7,043 bases of DNA from assembly GCA_013698525.1 (NCBI GenBank), contig JACCSM010000272.1:1-7043 (forward strand), in the 5' to 3' direction. Of the stretch, positions 1 through 6,100 are shown piece by piece. The notes under the pieces are model-generated. The model had not been told where the DNA came from. It saw only the letters and a program-made list of their open reading frames with translations, and ran no database searches. Every line of letters begins with the position of its first letter. Position 1 is the stretch's first letter. This DNA comes from Rubrobacteraceae bacterium (GTDB taxonomy: Bacteria > Actinomycetota > Rubrobacteria > Rubrobacterales > Rubrobacteraceae). The position numbers and the translations under genes were made by a program.

Positions 1-239
1 TAATTGTCCTGATCATAATCCTCTTGTTCTTCGGGGCCAGACGGATCCCGGAGCTCGCGAGGTCCTTTGGGATCGGCGCCCGAGAACTCAAGAAGGCGGC
101 TTCGGAGGAGGACGAGGAGAACCAGGCAAAGGAGTCTAATAAAGCCGAGGCACGCGGGGAGAAGCCGGAACCGAGCCAACAAGAAGACGCTCGCCCCGAG
201 GAACAGAACGTCAAGGCCGAACCAAACAATAAGCCTTAA
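1..239 (+). CDS. tatA: TatA-type twin-arginine translocase subunit, 5' end missing
   Basis: The frame is open from base 3 and ends with TAA at 237-239, giving 78 visible residues. The gene starts upstream of the window. The visible part begins inside a hydrophobic helix (IVLIIILLFF). It continues with the hinge and amphipathic helix typical of TatA: FGARRIPELARSFG, then a GARELKKA segment. The tail is long, charged and rich in Glu, Lys, Pro and Gln, as is usual for the cytoplasmic TatA tail. TatA proteins oligomerise in the membrane with TatC to export folded proteins that carry twin-arginine signals. TatB shares this architecture and cannot be fully excluded without the N-terminus, but the close spacing of the FG hinge and the PEL motif, and the short tail, favour TatA. 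No tatC follows within the window. Confidence 0.85.
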   Translation, partial: IVLIIILLFFGARRIPELARSFGIGARELKKAASEEDEENQAKESNKAEARGEKPEPSQQEDARPEEQNVKAEPNNKP

Positions 240-266
240 CGGTTGAACGCCTAAATTACCCCTTAG

Positions 267-287
267 CTGGCGGTGCTTGACCGCCGG
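267..287 (+). terminator. Stem-loop after tatA, possible terminator without T-tract
   Basis: A stem of six perfect pairs (GGCGGT at 269-274 with ACCGCC at 280-285) extends by a T-G wobble and a C-G pair to 267-287, with the 5-base loop GCTTG. It lies 27 bases after the tatA stop, where a terminator would be expected. No run of T follows on the plus strand, so it is either a weak terminator or an mRNA 3'-end protecting hairpin. Confidence 0.4.
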
Positions 288-334
288 GTAGGTCCCCCCG
301 TCCCGATTGTAGTGCCCACCTGGCCTGGATGGCG

Positions 335-598
335 CCACCTCCTCCTTCTAAGAGGGAGGCGGACGTACTGCAACCGGAATGGCACAGGCTAGTACGCAAA
401 GGACACAGCAAACTCTTGCGGCAGTCCGCATCCCTGAAAATCAGTCAAATGACTGGTGCCACTCGTACGAGCTACAACGTAGCTCCTAGGATTCCCAATC
501 CGCTGCTCGCGGGTTCGGATCCTGCGGAGCGTCCTTAACGGTTACTGAATAGGTAGAATGGCTAGAGCCGTGGTGTTCGCTGAGGCTCATTCACACCA
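335..598. other. Cluster of perfect stem-loops, candidate structured RNA or scar
   Basis: This gap contains a run of hairpins. They are: 338-347 with 350-359 (ten positions, one mismatch, extended by 335-336/361-362); 364-369 with 391-396 (CGTACT/AGTACG); 417-421 with 426-430 (TGCGG/CCGCA, 4-base loop); 442-446 with 451-455 (CAGTC/GACTG); 469-475 with 479-485 (GAGCTAC/GTAGCTC, 3-base loop); 489-493 with 497-501 (GGATT/AATCC); 509-513 with 521-525 (a T-arm-like stem around TTCGGAT); and a nested pair at 571-576/593-598. GGACG (361-365) could also close on CGTCC (530-534). The strand is unknown because inverted repeats are symmetric. I recognise no known RNA family. An open frame at 329-538 has no protein signature. 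Confidence 0.35.
487..533 (+). pseudogene. tRNA-like 3' half, Gly(CCC)-like
   Basis: The spacing fits the 3' half of a tRNA. An anticodon-type loop TTCCCAA (492-498) would read anticodon CCC for glycine. It is followed by five bases of 3' stem, a five-base variable region (504-508) and a fully paired T-arm (GCGGG at 509-513, loop TTCGGAT, CCTGC at 521-525, with one G-U pair). Only three of five anticodon-stem pairs form, and the following seven bases have no matching acceptor strand upstream. It is therefore not a functional tRNA. It may be a decayed tRNA, or a chance product of the hairpin cluster it lies in. Confidence 0.25.
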
Positions 599-616
599 GG
601 AGTACACGCACACATG

Positions 617-692
617 TGAACAGCGGCGAATAGACACAAATGGTTCCATAGGTAAAAACGCTAATTTGCAGGAATTTGAACAACGGCGAACA
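617..692. repeat. Direct repeat pair, 16 bases each, 60 apart
   Basis: Bases 617-632 (TGAACAGCGGCGAATA) and 677-692 (TGAACAACGGCGAACA) match at 14 of 16 positions and lie exactly 60 bases apart start to start. A short frame at 558-707 runs through both copies, each giving a Glu-Gln-Arg-Arg string, but it has no other coding signal. The repeats may be protein-binding sites or remnants of a repeated gene segment. Confidence 0.55.
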
Positions 693-733
693 CGAGCGAT
701 AATATAGCTCTGACTTTGCACGGCGGTCCGTAC

Positions 734-753
734 TTCGAATCTCGTCGGCTCCA
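734..753 (+). repeat. tRNA 3'-tail sequence ending in CCA (possible att copy)
   Basis: TTCGAATC followed by TCGTCGGCTCCA looks like the T-loop, acceptor strand, discriminator base and CCA end of a tRNA. It matches 1047-1069 if a 3-base gap (CGC) is allowed; the 11 bases CTCGTCGGCTC (741-751) recur exactly at 1057-1067. The T-stem is not paired and no 5' half is present, so this is a tail fragment and not a gene. Duplicated tRNA 3' ends are typical traces of tyrosine-integrase insertion. Confidence 0.4.
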
Positions 754-895
754 CGCTAATGAGGAGGAACGCTTCCAGTGTAATGCAGATGGCGGACGCA
801 GCCGAGGGTGAATTTGTCCGGTTGCGGGCAGCCTATTCTTATCCCTATCCGCGCATCGAGTGCATAGGAACCAGCGCTGCAGCATCCATGGACTC

Positions 896-917
896 CTGAT
901 ACCACTCTGATACCACT
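896..917. repeat. Perfect tandem 11-base repeat
   Basis: CTGATACCACT occurs twice back to back (896-906 and 907-917) with no mismatch. One copy spans about one helical turn, which suits cooperative binding by a DNA-binding protein on one face of the helix. It lies between the two tRNA-tail sequences. Confidence 0.75.
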
Positions 918-989
918 GGGAACGCAATACGGTGCAACACGCAGCAAAGCAGAGAAAAGGAAACCCTTTAGATATGGCGGATTTGCAAT

Positions 990-1008
990 CCCCTGCAAAC
1001 CCCTGCAA
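990..1008. repeat. Tandem 9-base repeat beside tRNA-tail site
   Basis: CCCCTGCAA occurs at 990-998 and again at 1000-1008, spaced by one base (10-base period). A related TTTGCAAT lies just upstream at 983-990. The pair ends about 10 bases before the tRNA-like sequence at 1018. Short tandem repeats next to an attachment core are how arm-type binding sites of tyrosine integrases usually appear. Confidence 0.6.
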
Positions 1009-1017
1009 CGCCTGAGC

Positions 1018-1069
1018 GATCACTCGTAATGAGATGAGGTCAGCGGTTCGAGTCCGCTCGTCGGCTCTA
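1018..1069 (+). pseudogene. tRNA-Thr(CGT)-like 3' half, probable attachment-site scar
   Basis: An anticodon-type loop CTCGTAA (1023-1029, anticodon CGT, threonine) with a three-pair stem is followed by a perfectly paired T-arm: AGCGG at 1042-1046, loop TTCGAGT, CCGCT at 1054-1058. Then comes an acceptor-like strand CGTCGGC (1059-1065), discriminator T and CTA. The region between anticodon stem and T-arm is two bases too long. No D-arm or matching 5' acceptor strand (such as GCCGACG) is found upstream. It cannot fold as a whole tRNA. A 3' half standing alone is what remains at the far end of an element integrated into a tRNA gene. The intact tRNA would lie outside this window. Confidence 0.5.
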
Positions 1070-1129
1070 ACATTGGCTTACATAGGGCTGACACTTCCGA
1101 TAACAATTGGGATCAACGAAGGGTAGGGG

Positions 1130-1144
1130 CCTTGCGAGACAAGG
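1130..1144. other. Stem-loop in gene-free gap
   Basis: CCTTG (1130-1134) pairs perfectly with CAAGG (1140-1144) around the loop CGAGA. It lies about 40 bases beyond the 3' end of the minus-strand regulator relic at 1183, so it could be that gene's old terminator, but no T-tract follows on either strand. Confidence 0.3.
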
Positions 1145-1182
1145 TAGAGATGACAGTTCCGAGGAGACGACCCTAGCCCCGA

Positions 1183-1314
1183 CTAGCCTCTGGCGGCTCG
1201 CAACTGCTCTATCTGTCGGTCCACTTCGTCCACGACCGCGCCGATCCTGGCCTCCAGCAGCGCTCTGCGATGACAGGCGAGGTTCCGAGACAGTGTCTCG
1301 CTTCCCCCGTCTTC
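1183..1314 (-). pseudogene. Possible MerR-type regulator C-terminal relic
   Basis: The minus strand is open from just inside a TGA at 1315-1317 to a TAG at 1183-1185, giving about 43 residues. The last part (HRRALLEARIGAVVDEVDRQ, then IEQLRAARG) looks like the C-terminal dimerisation coiled coil of MerR-family regulators: a Cys-His pair, then LLEARI, then a heptad-like helix ending in QLRAARG. No helix-turn-helix can be found upstream in any frame, and the upstream stop prevents a full gene. If real, it is a truncated relic. The alternative is a chance match in GC-rich DNA, since amphipathic helices of this kind are common. Confidence 0.3.
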
Positions 1315-1521
1315 TCACAGGCAGCTGGGATGCAACGTCCAACCGGATCTTGTCATCTGCTTCAAAGTTCGGTTGACTTGTTGAGGCTAGCTTACTCTCC
1401 CTTCCGGAGCCCCCAAGCCCCCTTCTTTTCTTTTCTGGGATTCATAGTGGCTCGTACGGGCGAAGGCATCGCCGAATTTCAGAGAAGGTCCTTTTGGTGC
1501 TGGGGTAATCGACTCACGAAG

Positions 1522-1552
1522 GTGAACTGGCGATGACTCCTGCTGCTATAGT
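1522..1552 (+). promoter_or_regulatory. Weak promoter candidate for the cyclase gene
   Basis: TATAGT at 1547-1552 is a fair -10 hexamer, 36 bases before the GTG start. The only -35-like match is GTGAAC at 1522-1527 with a long 19-base spacer. This is suggestive only. Confidence 0.25.
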
Positions 1553-1569
1553 GTTCTCTTAGAGGAAGC

Positions 1570-1577
1570 AAGGAGGG
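1570..1577 (+). promoter_or_regulatory. Ribosome binding site of the cyclase gene
   Basis: AAGGAGGG at 1570-1577 is a near-perfect Shine-Dalgarno sequence 10 bases before the GTG at 1588. It fixes the unusual GTG start; the first residues, which lead directly into the cyclase FTDVEGST motif, support it. Confidence 0.8.
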
Positions 1578-1587
1578 CTTCAGGCTA

Positions 1588-4347
1588 GTGGCAAGCCTGC
1601 CGACAGGCACCGTCACCTTCCTGTTCACTGACGTAGAAGGCTCCACCAAGCTCTGGGAGAGGAGCCCCGAGGCGATGCGGAGGGCCCTCGCCCGCCACGA
1701 CGAGATCCTGCGCCGCGTTATCGAGGAGCACGATGGCTACGTCTTCAAGACCGTGGGGGACGCCTTCTGCTGCGCTTTCACTACCGCGCCTGCTGCCCTG
1801 GAAGCTGCCCTGGAGGCACAGCGGACACTCTTCGCCGAGGAGTGGGGGTTGGAAGGCAGAGTGAGGGTCAGGATGGCCTTGCACACGGGGGCAGCCGAGG
1901 AGAGGGATGGCGACTACTTCGGTCCTCCAGTTAACCGGGTAGCGAGGCTGCTCTCCGCCGGGCACGGCGGGCAGGTGCTGCTTTCGCTTTCCACCCGCGA
2001 GATAGTGCGAGACGGGCTCTCCGGCGGCGCAGCCCTTAGGGACCTGGGGGAACATCGCCTGAAGGATCTTATTAGGCCGGAAAGGGTCTTCCAGCTCGTG
2101 GTGGCCGGTCTGCCTACCGAGTTCCTGCCCCTCAGAACACTCAAGGACCGCCCCAACAACCTGCCCATCCAGCCCACACCTCTTGTGGGTAGGGAGCGCG
2201 AGGTCGAGGAGGTCGTGGAGCGGGTGTGCAACGCGGGGACGCGACTGCTCACCCTCACAGGGCTCGGCGGAACAGGGAAGACCCGCCTCGCCCTTCAGGC
2301 AGCCGCGGACCTTCTGGAGCAATTCGACGATGGGGCGTTCTTCGTTTCACTTGCAGCCATAACTGATCCCGAACTGGTACCTTCGGCCATCGCGGGACCC
2401 TTAGGGGTCAAGGAGAGCTCGGAGCAGTCGCTCGAGGAGAGCCTCGAAGCGTACCTGCGCGAGAAGGAGCTACTCCTTGTATTGGACAACTTCGAGCAGG
2501 TCCTGGAAGGGGCGCCCCTCGTAGGAGATCTCCTGGGCAGCTGCTCCGCGCTCAAGGTGCTCGCGACCAGCCGCATACCACTTAGACTCTACGGGGAGCT
2601 GGAGTACCCCGTGCCTCCCCTTGAGGCGCCAGATCCGGTGCGGCTGCCATCCCTGGAGCGGCTTACCCAGTACGAGGCGGTGAGGCTCTTCGTGGAGAGG
2701 GCTAGGGCCGTCAAGCCCGACTTCAGGGTTACCAACGAGAATGCTCCAGCGGTCGCCGAGATCTGCGCGAGGCTGGACGGGCTTCCATTGGCGATAGAGC
2801 TCGCCGCCGCGAGGGTCAGGCTGCTCTCGCCCCAGAAGATGCTGCAGAGGCTAAGTAACCGCCTGAAGCTTCTGAAGGGAGGCCCCAGAAACCTTCCCGC
2901 CCGCCAGCAGACATTGAGGGGGGCCATAGACTGGAGCTATGACCTCCTCGATGAGGACGAGAAGACCCTCTTTGGGAGGCTCTCGGTGTTCTCCGGTGGA
3001 CGCACGCTGGAAGCCATAGAAGAGATCTGCGACCCTGAAGGGGAGCTTGACGCCTTCGATGGCGTCGAGTCGCTCCTGGAGAAGAGTCTCCTGAGGCGGG
3101 AAGAGGGAGCAGGCGGAGAGCCGCGCTTCTTGATGCTGGAGACCGTTCACGAGTACGCCCAGGAGATGCTCGAAGAGAGCGGGGAGGCCGAAGTGGTCAA
3201 GCGTGCCCACGCCGAGTATTTCCTGGCCTTCGCGGAGGAAGCCAACGCGGAACTGCGGGGGCCGAAAGCAGCGAAGTGGTTAGAACGTCTTGAAGCCGAG
3301 CACGACAACATGAGGGCGGCACTCACTTGGGCGCTTGAGCGGGAGAAGGTCGAGCTGGGGCTGCGGCTCGCAGCGGCATTGTACCAATTCTGGTGGAGCC
3401 GAGGGTACTTCGGGGAGGGTAGGAGGTGGTTGGAGGACGCCCTGAAAAAGAACGGACGAGCACCAGCGATGCGGGTAAAGGCGTTGGAGGCGGTGGGCGG
3501 GCTTGCAGACGATCAGGGAGACTTCGATAGGGCGGTAGCGGCCGCCGAAGAGGGACTCGAGATAATAAGCGCTAATGCAGACATTCAGGGCAGCGCCGCG
3601 GCACCGTTCCTACGACTACTCGGAGTGGTGGCTTACGCGCGCAAGGATTTCGAGCGGGCGGCTCGGCACATTGGAGAAAGTATCGCGCTTAGCCGGGAGG
3701 TAGGTGACAAGCAGCGTATCGCATCGTCGCTACACCAACTGGGGAACGTAGTGAGCGACCAGGGAGATTACCAGAGGGCTAAGGTATTGTACGAAGAGGC
3801 CTTGGCCCTGACTCGGGAGCTGGATAACAAGCCAGCGATGGCTACGCTCTTGGTGAGTATGGGCGCCGAATTTCTGCTTCAAGGCGACCCAGAGCAAGCA
3901 GTGGCGCTCAACGAGGAAGCCGCAAAGCTGTATCGGGAGCTGGGACACAAGGGAGGGCTCCAGTACGCCCTAGACAATCTGGGGTGGGCGGCCCTTATGC
4001 GTGGAGAACACCAGCGGGCTGAAGACTTTAGCAAAGAATGCCTGCAGCTGTGCCTTGACCTGGGCGACAAGCTGGTCGCAGCGGAAGCCTTGGAGGCGCT
4101 AGCGTGTTCTTTCGGCGCTAGAGGAGAAACCGAACGGGTGCCGAAGCTGTTCGGGGCAGCACGAACCCTTCGTGAAGAGGTGGGTTACCGGCACGACTCA
4201 AGAGAGCATGCTCTACGAGAACCGTACCTGTCATCAGCTCGCTCTCAGCTTACGGCAGAAGCGTGGGAGCGGGCATGCAAGGAAGGCCAGGCGATGACGC
4301 TAGAGGTCGCCGTCTCCTACGCGCTTGAGGAAAACGGTAACCGCTGA
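1588..4347 (+). CDS. Class III nucleotide cyclase fused to NB-ARC (STAND) ATPase and TPR tail
   Basis: This 919-residue protein starts at a GTG behind a strong ribosome binding site. Residues 5-175 form a class III adenylate/guanylate cyclase domain. FTDVEGST carries metal-binding Asp15, FKTVGD carries Lys54 and Asp58, and GDYFGPPVNRVARL carries Asp109, Asn116 and Arg120. The expected catalytic residues are therefore present, and Lys/Asp at the base-selecting positions favour ATP. Residues 195-500 form an NB-ARC-type NTPase: Walker A GLGGTGKT (225-232), Walker B LLLVLD (295-300), ATSR sensor, GLPLAIELAAARVR (398-411), then RQQTLRGAIDWSYDLL of the winged-helix part (from 439). From about 560 to 880 the chain is helical with TPR-like repeats (for example GDYQRAKVLYEEALALTREL). 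There is no signal peptide, membrane segment or LuxR helix-turn-helix. It probably acts as a cytosolic switch making cAMP; the trigger is unknown. Confidence 0.9.
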   Translation: MASLPTGTVTFLFTDVEGSTKLWERSPEAMRRALARHDEILRRVIEEHDGYVFKTVGDAFCCAFTTAPAALEAALEAQRTLFAEEWGLEGRVRVRMALHTGAAEERDGDYFGPPVNRVARLLSAGHGGQVLLSLSTREIVRDGLSGGAALRDLGEHRLKDLIRPERVFQLVVAGLPTEFLPLRTLKDRPNNLPIQPTPLVGREREVEEVVERVCNAGTRLLTLTGLGGTGKTRLALQAAADLLEQFDDGAFFVSLAAITDPELVPSAIAGPLGVKESSEQSLEESLEAYLREKELLLVLDNFEQVLEGAPLVGDLLGSCSALKVLATSRIPLRLYGELEYPVPPLEAPDPVRLPSLERLTQYEAVRLFVERARAVKPDFRVTNENAPAVAEICARLDGLPLAIELAAARVRLLSPQKMLQRLSNRLKLLKGGPRNLPARQQTLRGAIDWSYDLLDEDEKTLFGRLSVFSGGRTLEAIEEICDPEGELDAFDGVESLLEKSLLRREEGAGGEPRFLMLETVHEYAQEMLEESGEAEVVKRAHAEYFLAFAEEANAELRGPKAAKWLERLEAEHDNMRAALTWALEREKVELGLRLAAALYQFWWSRGYFGEGRRWLEDALKKNGRAPAMRVKALEAVGGLADDQGDFDRAVAAAEEGLEIISANADIQGSAAAPFLRLLGVVAYARKDFERAARHIGESIALSREVGDKQRIASSLHQLGNVVSDQGDYQRAKVLYEEALALTRELDNKPAMATLLVSMGAEFLLQGDPEQAVALNEEAAKLYRELGHKGGLQYALDNLGWAALMRGEHQRAEDFSKECLQLCLDLGDKLVAAEALEALACSFGARGETERVPKLFGAARTLREEVGYRHDSREHALREPYLSSARSQLTAEAWERACKEGQAMTLEVAVSYALEENGNR

Positions 4348-4378
4348 CCCATCACCTGTCGCCGAACAGTTATCGCCC

Positions 4379-4434
4379 ATGACCTTGTGCGGATGCGGAC
4401 CGTACGTTTGTGCAGCAATCGTGCAGCGACCTGA
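4379..4434 (+). pseudogene. Possible 5' piece of element-split zinc-ribbon gene
   Basis: ATG at 4379 opens a short frame beginning MTLCGCGPYVCAAIVQRP that runs into the insertion element and stops at 4436-4438. If the element is removed so that 4434 joins 6140 (or 4435 joins 6141), the frame continues without a stop into the zinc-ribbon sequence ending at 6329, for 81 codons in total. The first piece already has cysteines (CGC, then another Cys), which would suit a metal-binding protein. There is no clear ribosome binding site before 4379, and the join assumed here is one base off the IS608 rule, so this half is tentative. Confidence 0.35.
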
Positions 4435-4640
4435 TTGACACTCCCATCCGCTAAAGCGACGGGATTCTCGGTTCGTCAAGCCGCGCTTCCCGTGGGAAGA
4501 CTGACAGGCTCTCCGCGAGCGTTTTGCGTCTCCGTATGTCCTGCGGCGACGAGTCTTAGTCCTTCGGCGAGTATGTTCCTAGATGCGTTGAGGTCCCTAT
4601 CGTGCTGAGTCCCGCAACAACAGAGCCACGTCCTATCCGA
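4435..4640 (-). ncRNA. Predicted omega RNA of TnpB (scaffold part)
   Basis: In this family the guide RNA is made from the 3' end of tnpB and the right end of the element, then runs into the flanking DNA as guide. Here that stretch has a perfect CTTCCC/GGGAAG hairpin (4486-4499) and the right-end hairpin (4443-4463). The first guide bases would be the minus-strand flank from 4434 downwards (TCAGGTCGCTGCACGATT). The upstream limit at about 4640 is a guess from known lengths. Only the position and the hairpins are seen directly. Confidence 0.5.
4443..4463 (-). repeat. Right-end recognition hairpin of the element
   Basis: On the minus strand CCCGTCGC, loop TTTA, then GCGGATGGG fold into an eight-pair stem with one bulged G on the 3' arm and one G-T wobble. 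It lies just inside the proposed right end and has the classic look of an IS200/IS605 end hairpin bound by TnpA. Confidence 0.8.
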
Positions 4641-5636
4641 GAGCGTCAGGTTCGGGTTTACGACTCCGCAGTTGGAACAGAGCTTTGTGGAAGGGAAGAA
4701 CCTTCCAACCTTGATGCTACGCTTGAAGTTCCACGTGGCTTTGTACTCAACCTGGCGCAAGAACTCGCCGAAGGCTGCGTCGAGGATAGAGCGGGACAGC
4801 TTGGTTCTCGCCAATCCCTTGATGCTCAAGTCCTCGACGCAGATGCAATCGTACTCCTGCGTCAGGTTAGTTGTCAGCTTGTGGAGAAAGTCGCTCCTCT
4901 GATTCGACGCCTTGCGATGTACCCGAGCTACGCGGCGCTTCGCTTTCTCACGGCGATGGCTGCCTGGCTTCTTCCGGGAAAGGTTCTTCTGTGCGCGCCG
5001 GAGCTTGTTAGTGCCTTTGCGAGCGAACTTGGGAGCCCGAACACGTTCGCCGTCGGAGAGGACGAACAGGTCTTTGAGGCCCAGGTCTACTCCAACCGGG
5101 GTCCGCGGTGCTGGAGGCTCTACGTCGGGCATCTCGAACTCGGCTGTCAAGGCAACGTACCAGTGTCCCGTAGCGTCCCGCTTGAACGTTGCGCTCTTAG
5201 TCTTGCCCTCAACTTCGCGAGACTGGCGGATACGAATCCAACCAACCTTTGGCACGTAGACCTTGCCGTCCTCGAGTCTGACCCGTTGGGGGATGCGGAA
5301 CGCGAAGTGTCCGGCCTTCTTCGACCGAAAGCGAGGGAACCGGCTGCGCTTCTTGAAGAACGCATCGAAGGCACGGTCAACGTCCCTGAGAGCTTGCTGA
5401 AGCATCTGCGAGTCAGCTTCCTTGAGCCACATCGTATCCGGCTCTTGCTTGAGCGCGGTCAACTCGGAGGAAAGTTGCTTCGCGGTGATGCCTTTGCCGT
5501 GCTCGGCGTAGTAGTTCTTGCGCCTATCGAGGGACCAGTTATAGATAAACCGACGCGCTCCGGCCATCCGGTACAAGTCGACTTCTTGTGCCTTCGTCGG
5601 GCGCATCCTGAACCTGTAGACCTTGCGCAGCTTCAT
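4476..5636 (-). CDS. tnpB: TnpB, RuvC-like RNA-guided nuclease of IS605 family
   Basis: The 386-residue protein has the full TnpB layout. An N-terminal helical/beta recognition part ([14 protein letters not shown] at the start, typical of OrfB) is followed by a split RuvC nuclease with Asp184 in GVDLGL, Glu268 in CVEDL and Asp348 in HDRDLNA. A zinc ribbon sits between the last two motifs: Cys320 and Cys323, then Cys339 and Cys341 in a C-x-C-G variant. The length is close to that of characterised TnpB proteins (about 400). The family uses a guide RNA from the element's right end to cut DNA next to the transposon motif, which helps the element persist after excision. The ATG directly follows the tnpA stop (TAGATG) with no clear ribosome binding site, so it is probably made by translational coupling. 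No frameshift is seen. Confidence 0.95.
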   Translation of the reverse strand: MKLRKVYRFRMRPTKAQEVDLYRMAGARRFIYNWSLDRRKNYYAEHGKGITAKQLSSELTALKQEPDTMWLKEADSQMLQQALRDVDRAFDAFFKKRSRFPRFRSKKAGHFAFRIPQRVRLEDGKVYVPKVGWIRIRQSREVEGKTKSATFKRDATGHWYVALTAEFEMPDVEPPAPRTPVGVDLGLKDLFVLSDGERVRAPKFARKGTNKLRRAQKNLSRKKPGSHRREKAKRRVARVHRKASNQRSDFLHKLTTNLTQEYDCICVEDLSIKGLARTKLSRSILDAAFGEFLRQVEYKATWNFKRSIKVGRFFPSTKLCSNCGVVNPNLTLSDRTWLCCCGTQHDRDLNASRNILAEGLRLVAAGHTETQNARGEPVSLPTGSAA

Positions 5637-6035
5637 CTACGCACGCTTGCTCTGCGCTTCGATGTACTTCTGTATCGTCGCTTCCGAGACGCGTCCGGCT
5701 GTCGAAGCGAAGTACGCCGTAGTCCACATAGAAGGCATCTTCCGAAGGTGGCCAAAGTCTCGTCTAAGAACCCGCGAAGTGTACCCCTTGAACCTGTAGA
5801 CCAACTGGCTGACAGCCAGGGACGGAGGAGCGTTGACAAACATGTGCAGATGGTCCGGCTGGATAGAGAGGTGCTCGATACCCACGGAAAGCTCTTCGGC
5901 TTTCTCGCGGAGCAAGGCTTCGAGCCTATCCGCAACGGCTCCAACCAACACCTTGCGCCTTCTGCGAGGTATCCAGATGAGGTGATACTTCAGCATAACC
6001 ACGGACCCTTTGTTGTGTATGTAGCCGGTTGCCAT
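5637..6035 (-). CDS. tnpA: TnpA, HUH/Y1 transposase of IS200/IS605 family
   Basis: The 132-residue protein is the single-strand DNA transposase of the element. The HUH motif is His62-Leu-His64 in QPDHLHMFV, and the nucleophile is Tyr124 in IQKYIEAQ, with Gln128 in the usual supporting position. SVVMLKYHLIWIPRRRRKVL near the start is the family's first strand and basic region. The open frame extends further upstream to 6428, but that part is antisense to another gene and to the element's left end. ATG 6035 gives the usual family length and sits at a promoter that would make a leaderless mRNA; ATG 6062 is the alternative. The enzyme excises and inserts the element as a single-stranded circle, working on the hairpin ends. 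It is co-transcribed with tnpB. Confidence 0.92.
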   Translation of the reverse strand: MATGYIHNKGSVVMLKYHLIWIPRRRRKVLVGAVADRLEALLREKAEELSVGIEHLSIQPDHLHMFVNAPPSLAVSQLVYRFKGYTSRVLRRDFGHLRKMPSMWTTAYFASTAGRVSEATIQKYIEAQSKRA

Positions 6036-6041
6036 AAACAC

Positions 6042-6050
6042 ATTGTAGCA
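6042..6050 (-). promoter_or_regulatory. Extended -10 promoter of tnpA, leaderless transcript likely
   Basis: Minus-strand TGC followed by TACAAT is a good extended -10 element. Six bases separate it from the ATG at 6035, so transcription would begin at or next to the start codon. This explains the lack of a ribosome binding site. No good -35 is seen, which extended -10 promoters often lack. Confidence 0.5.
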
Positions 6051-6100
6051 CACCGTAGACATCGAAACTCTGTTAAAGGCGGTACGTGTAGGCGATTCAT

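Noticed and set aside
329..538. Plus-strand 69-codon open frame
   Set aside because: No ribosome binding site or protein motif; it runs through the hairpin cluster and the tRNA-like half, which explain the sequence better.
234..543. Direct repeat CCTTAACGGTT at 234-244 and 533-543
   Set aside because: An exact 11-base match is expected by chance somewhere in a 7 kb window; no element structure lies between the copies.
558..707. Plus-strand 49-codon open frame with ATG at 558
   Set aside because: Composition is not gene-like and there is no ribosome binding site; the repeated Glu-Gln-Arg-Arg strings come from the DNA repeat.
661..1023. Minus-strand 120-codon open frame
   Set aside because: Cysteine- and tryptophan-rich, no recognisable motif, and it runs through tandem repeats and a tRNA-like tail; looks like chance.
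1286..1300. Inverted repeat CGAGAC/GTCTCG as an operator
   Set aside because: It lies inside the regulator relic, is far from any start codon, and short inverted repeats of this size are common.
1585..2322. Minus-strand 245-codon open frame
   Set aside because: It is antisense to the cyclase domain and has no domain signature; GC-rich genes often lack stops on the opposite strand.
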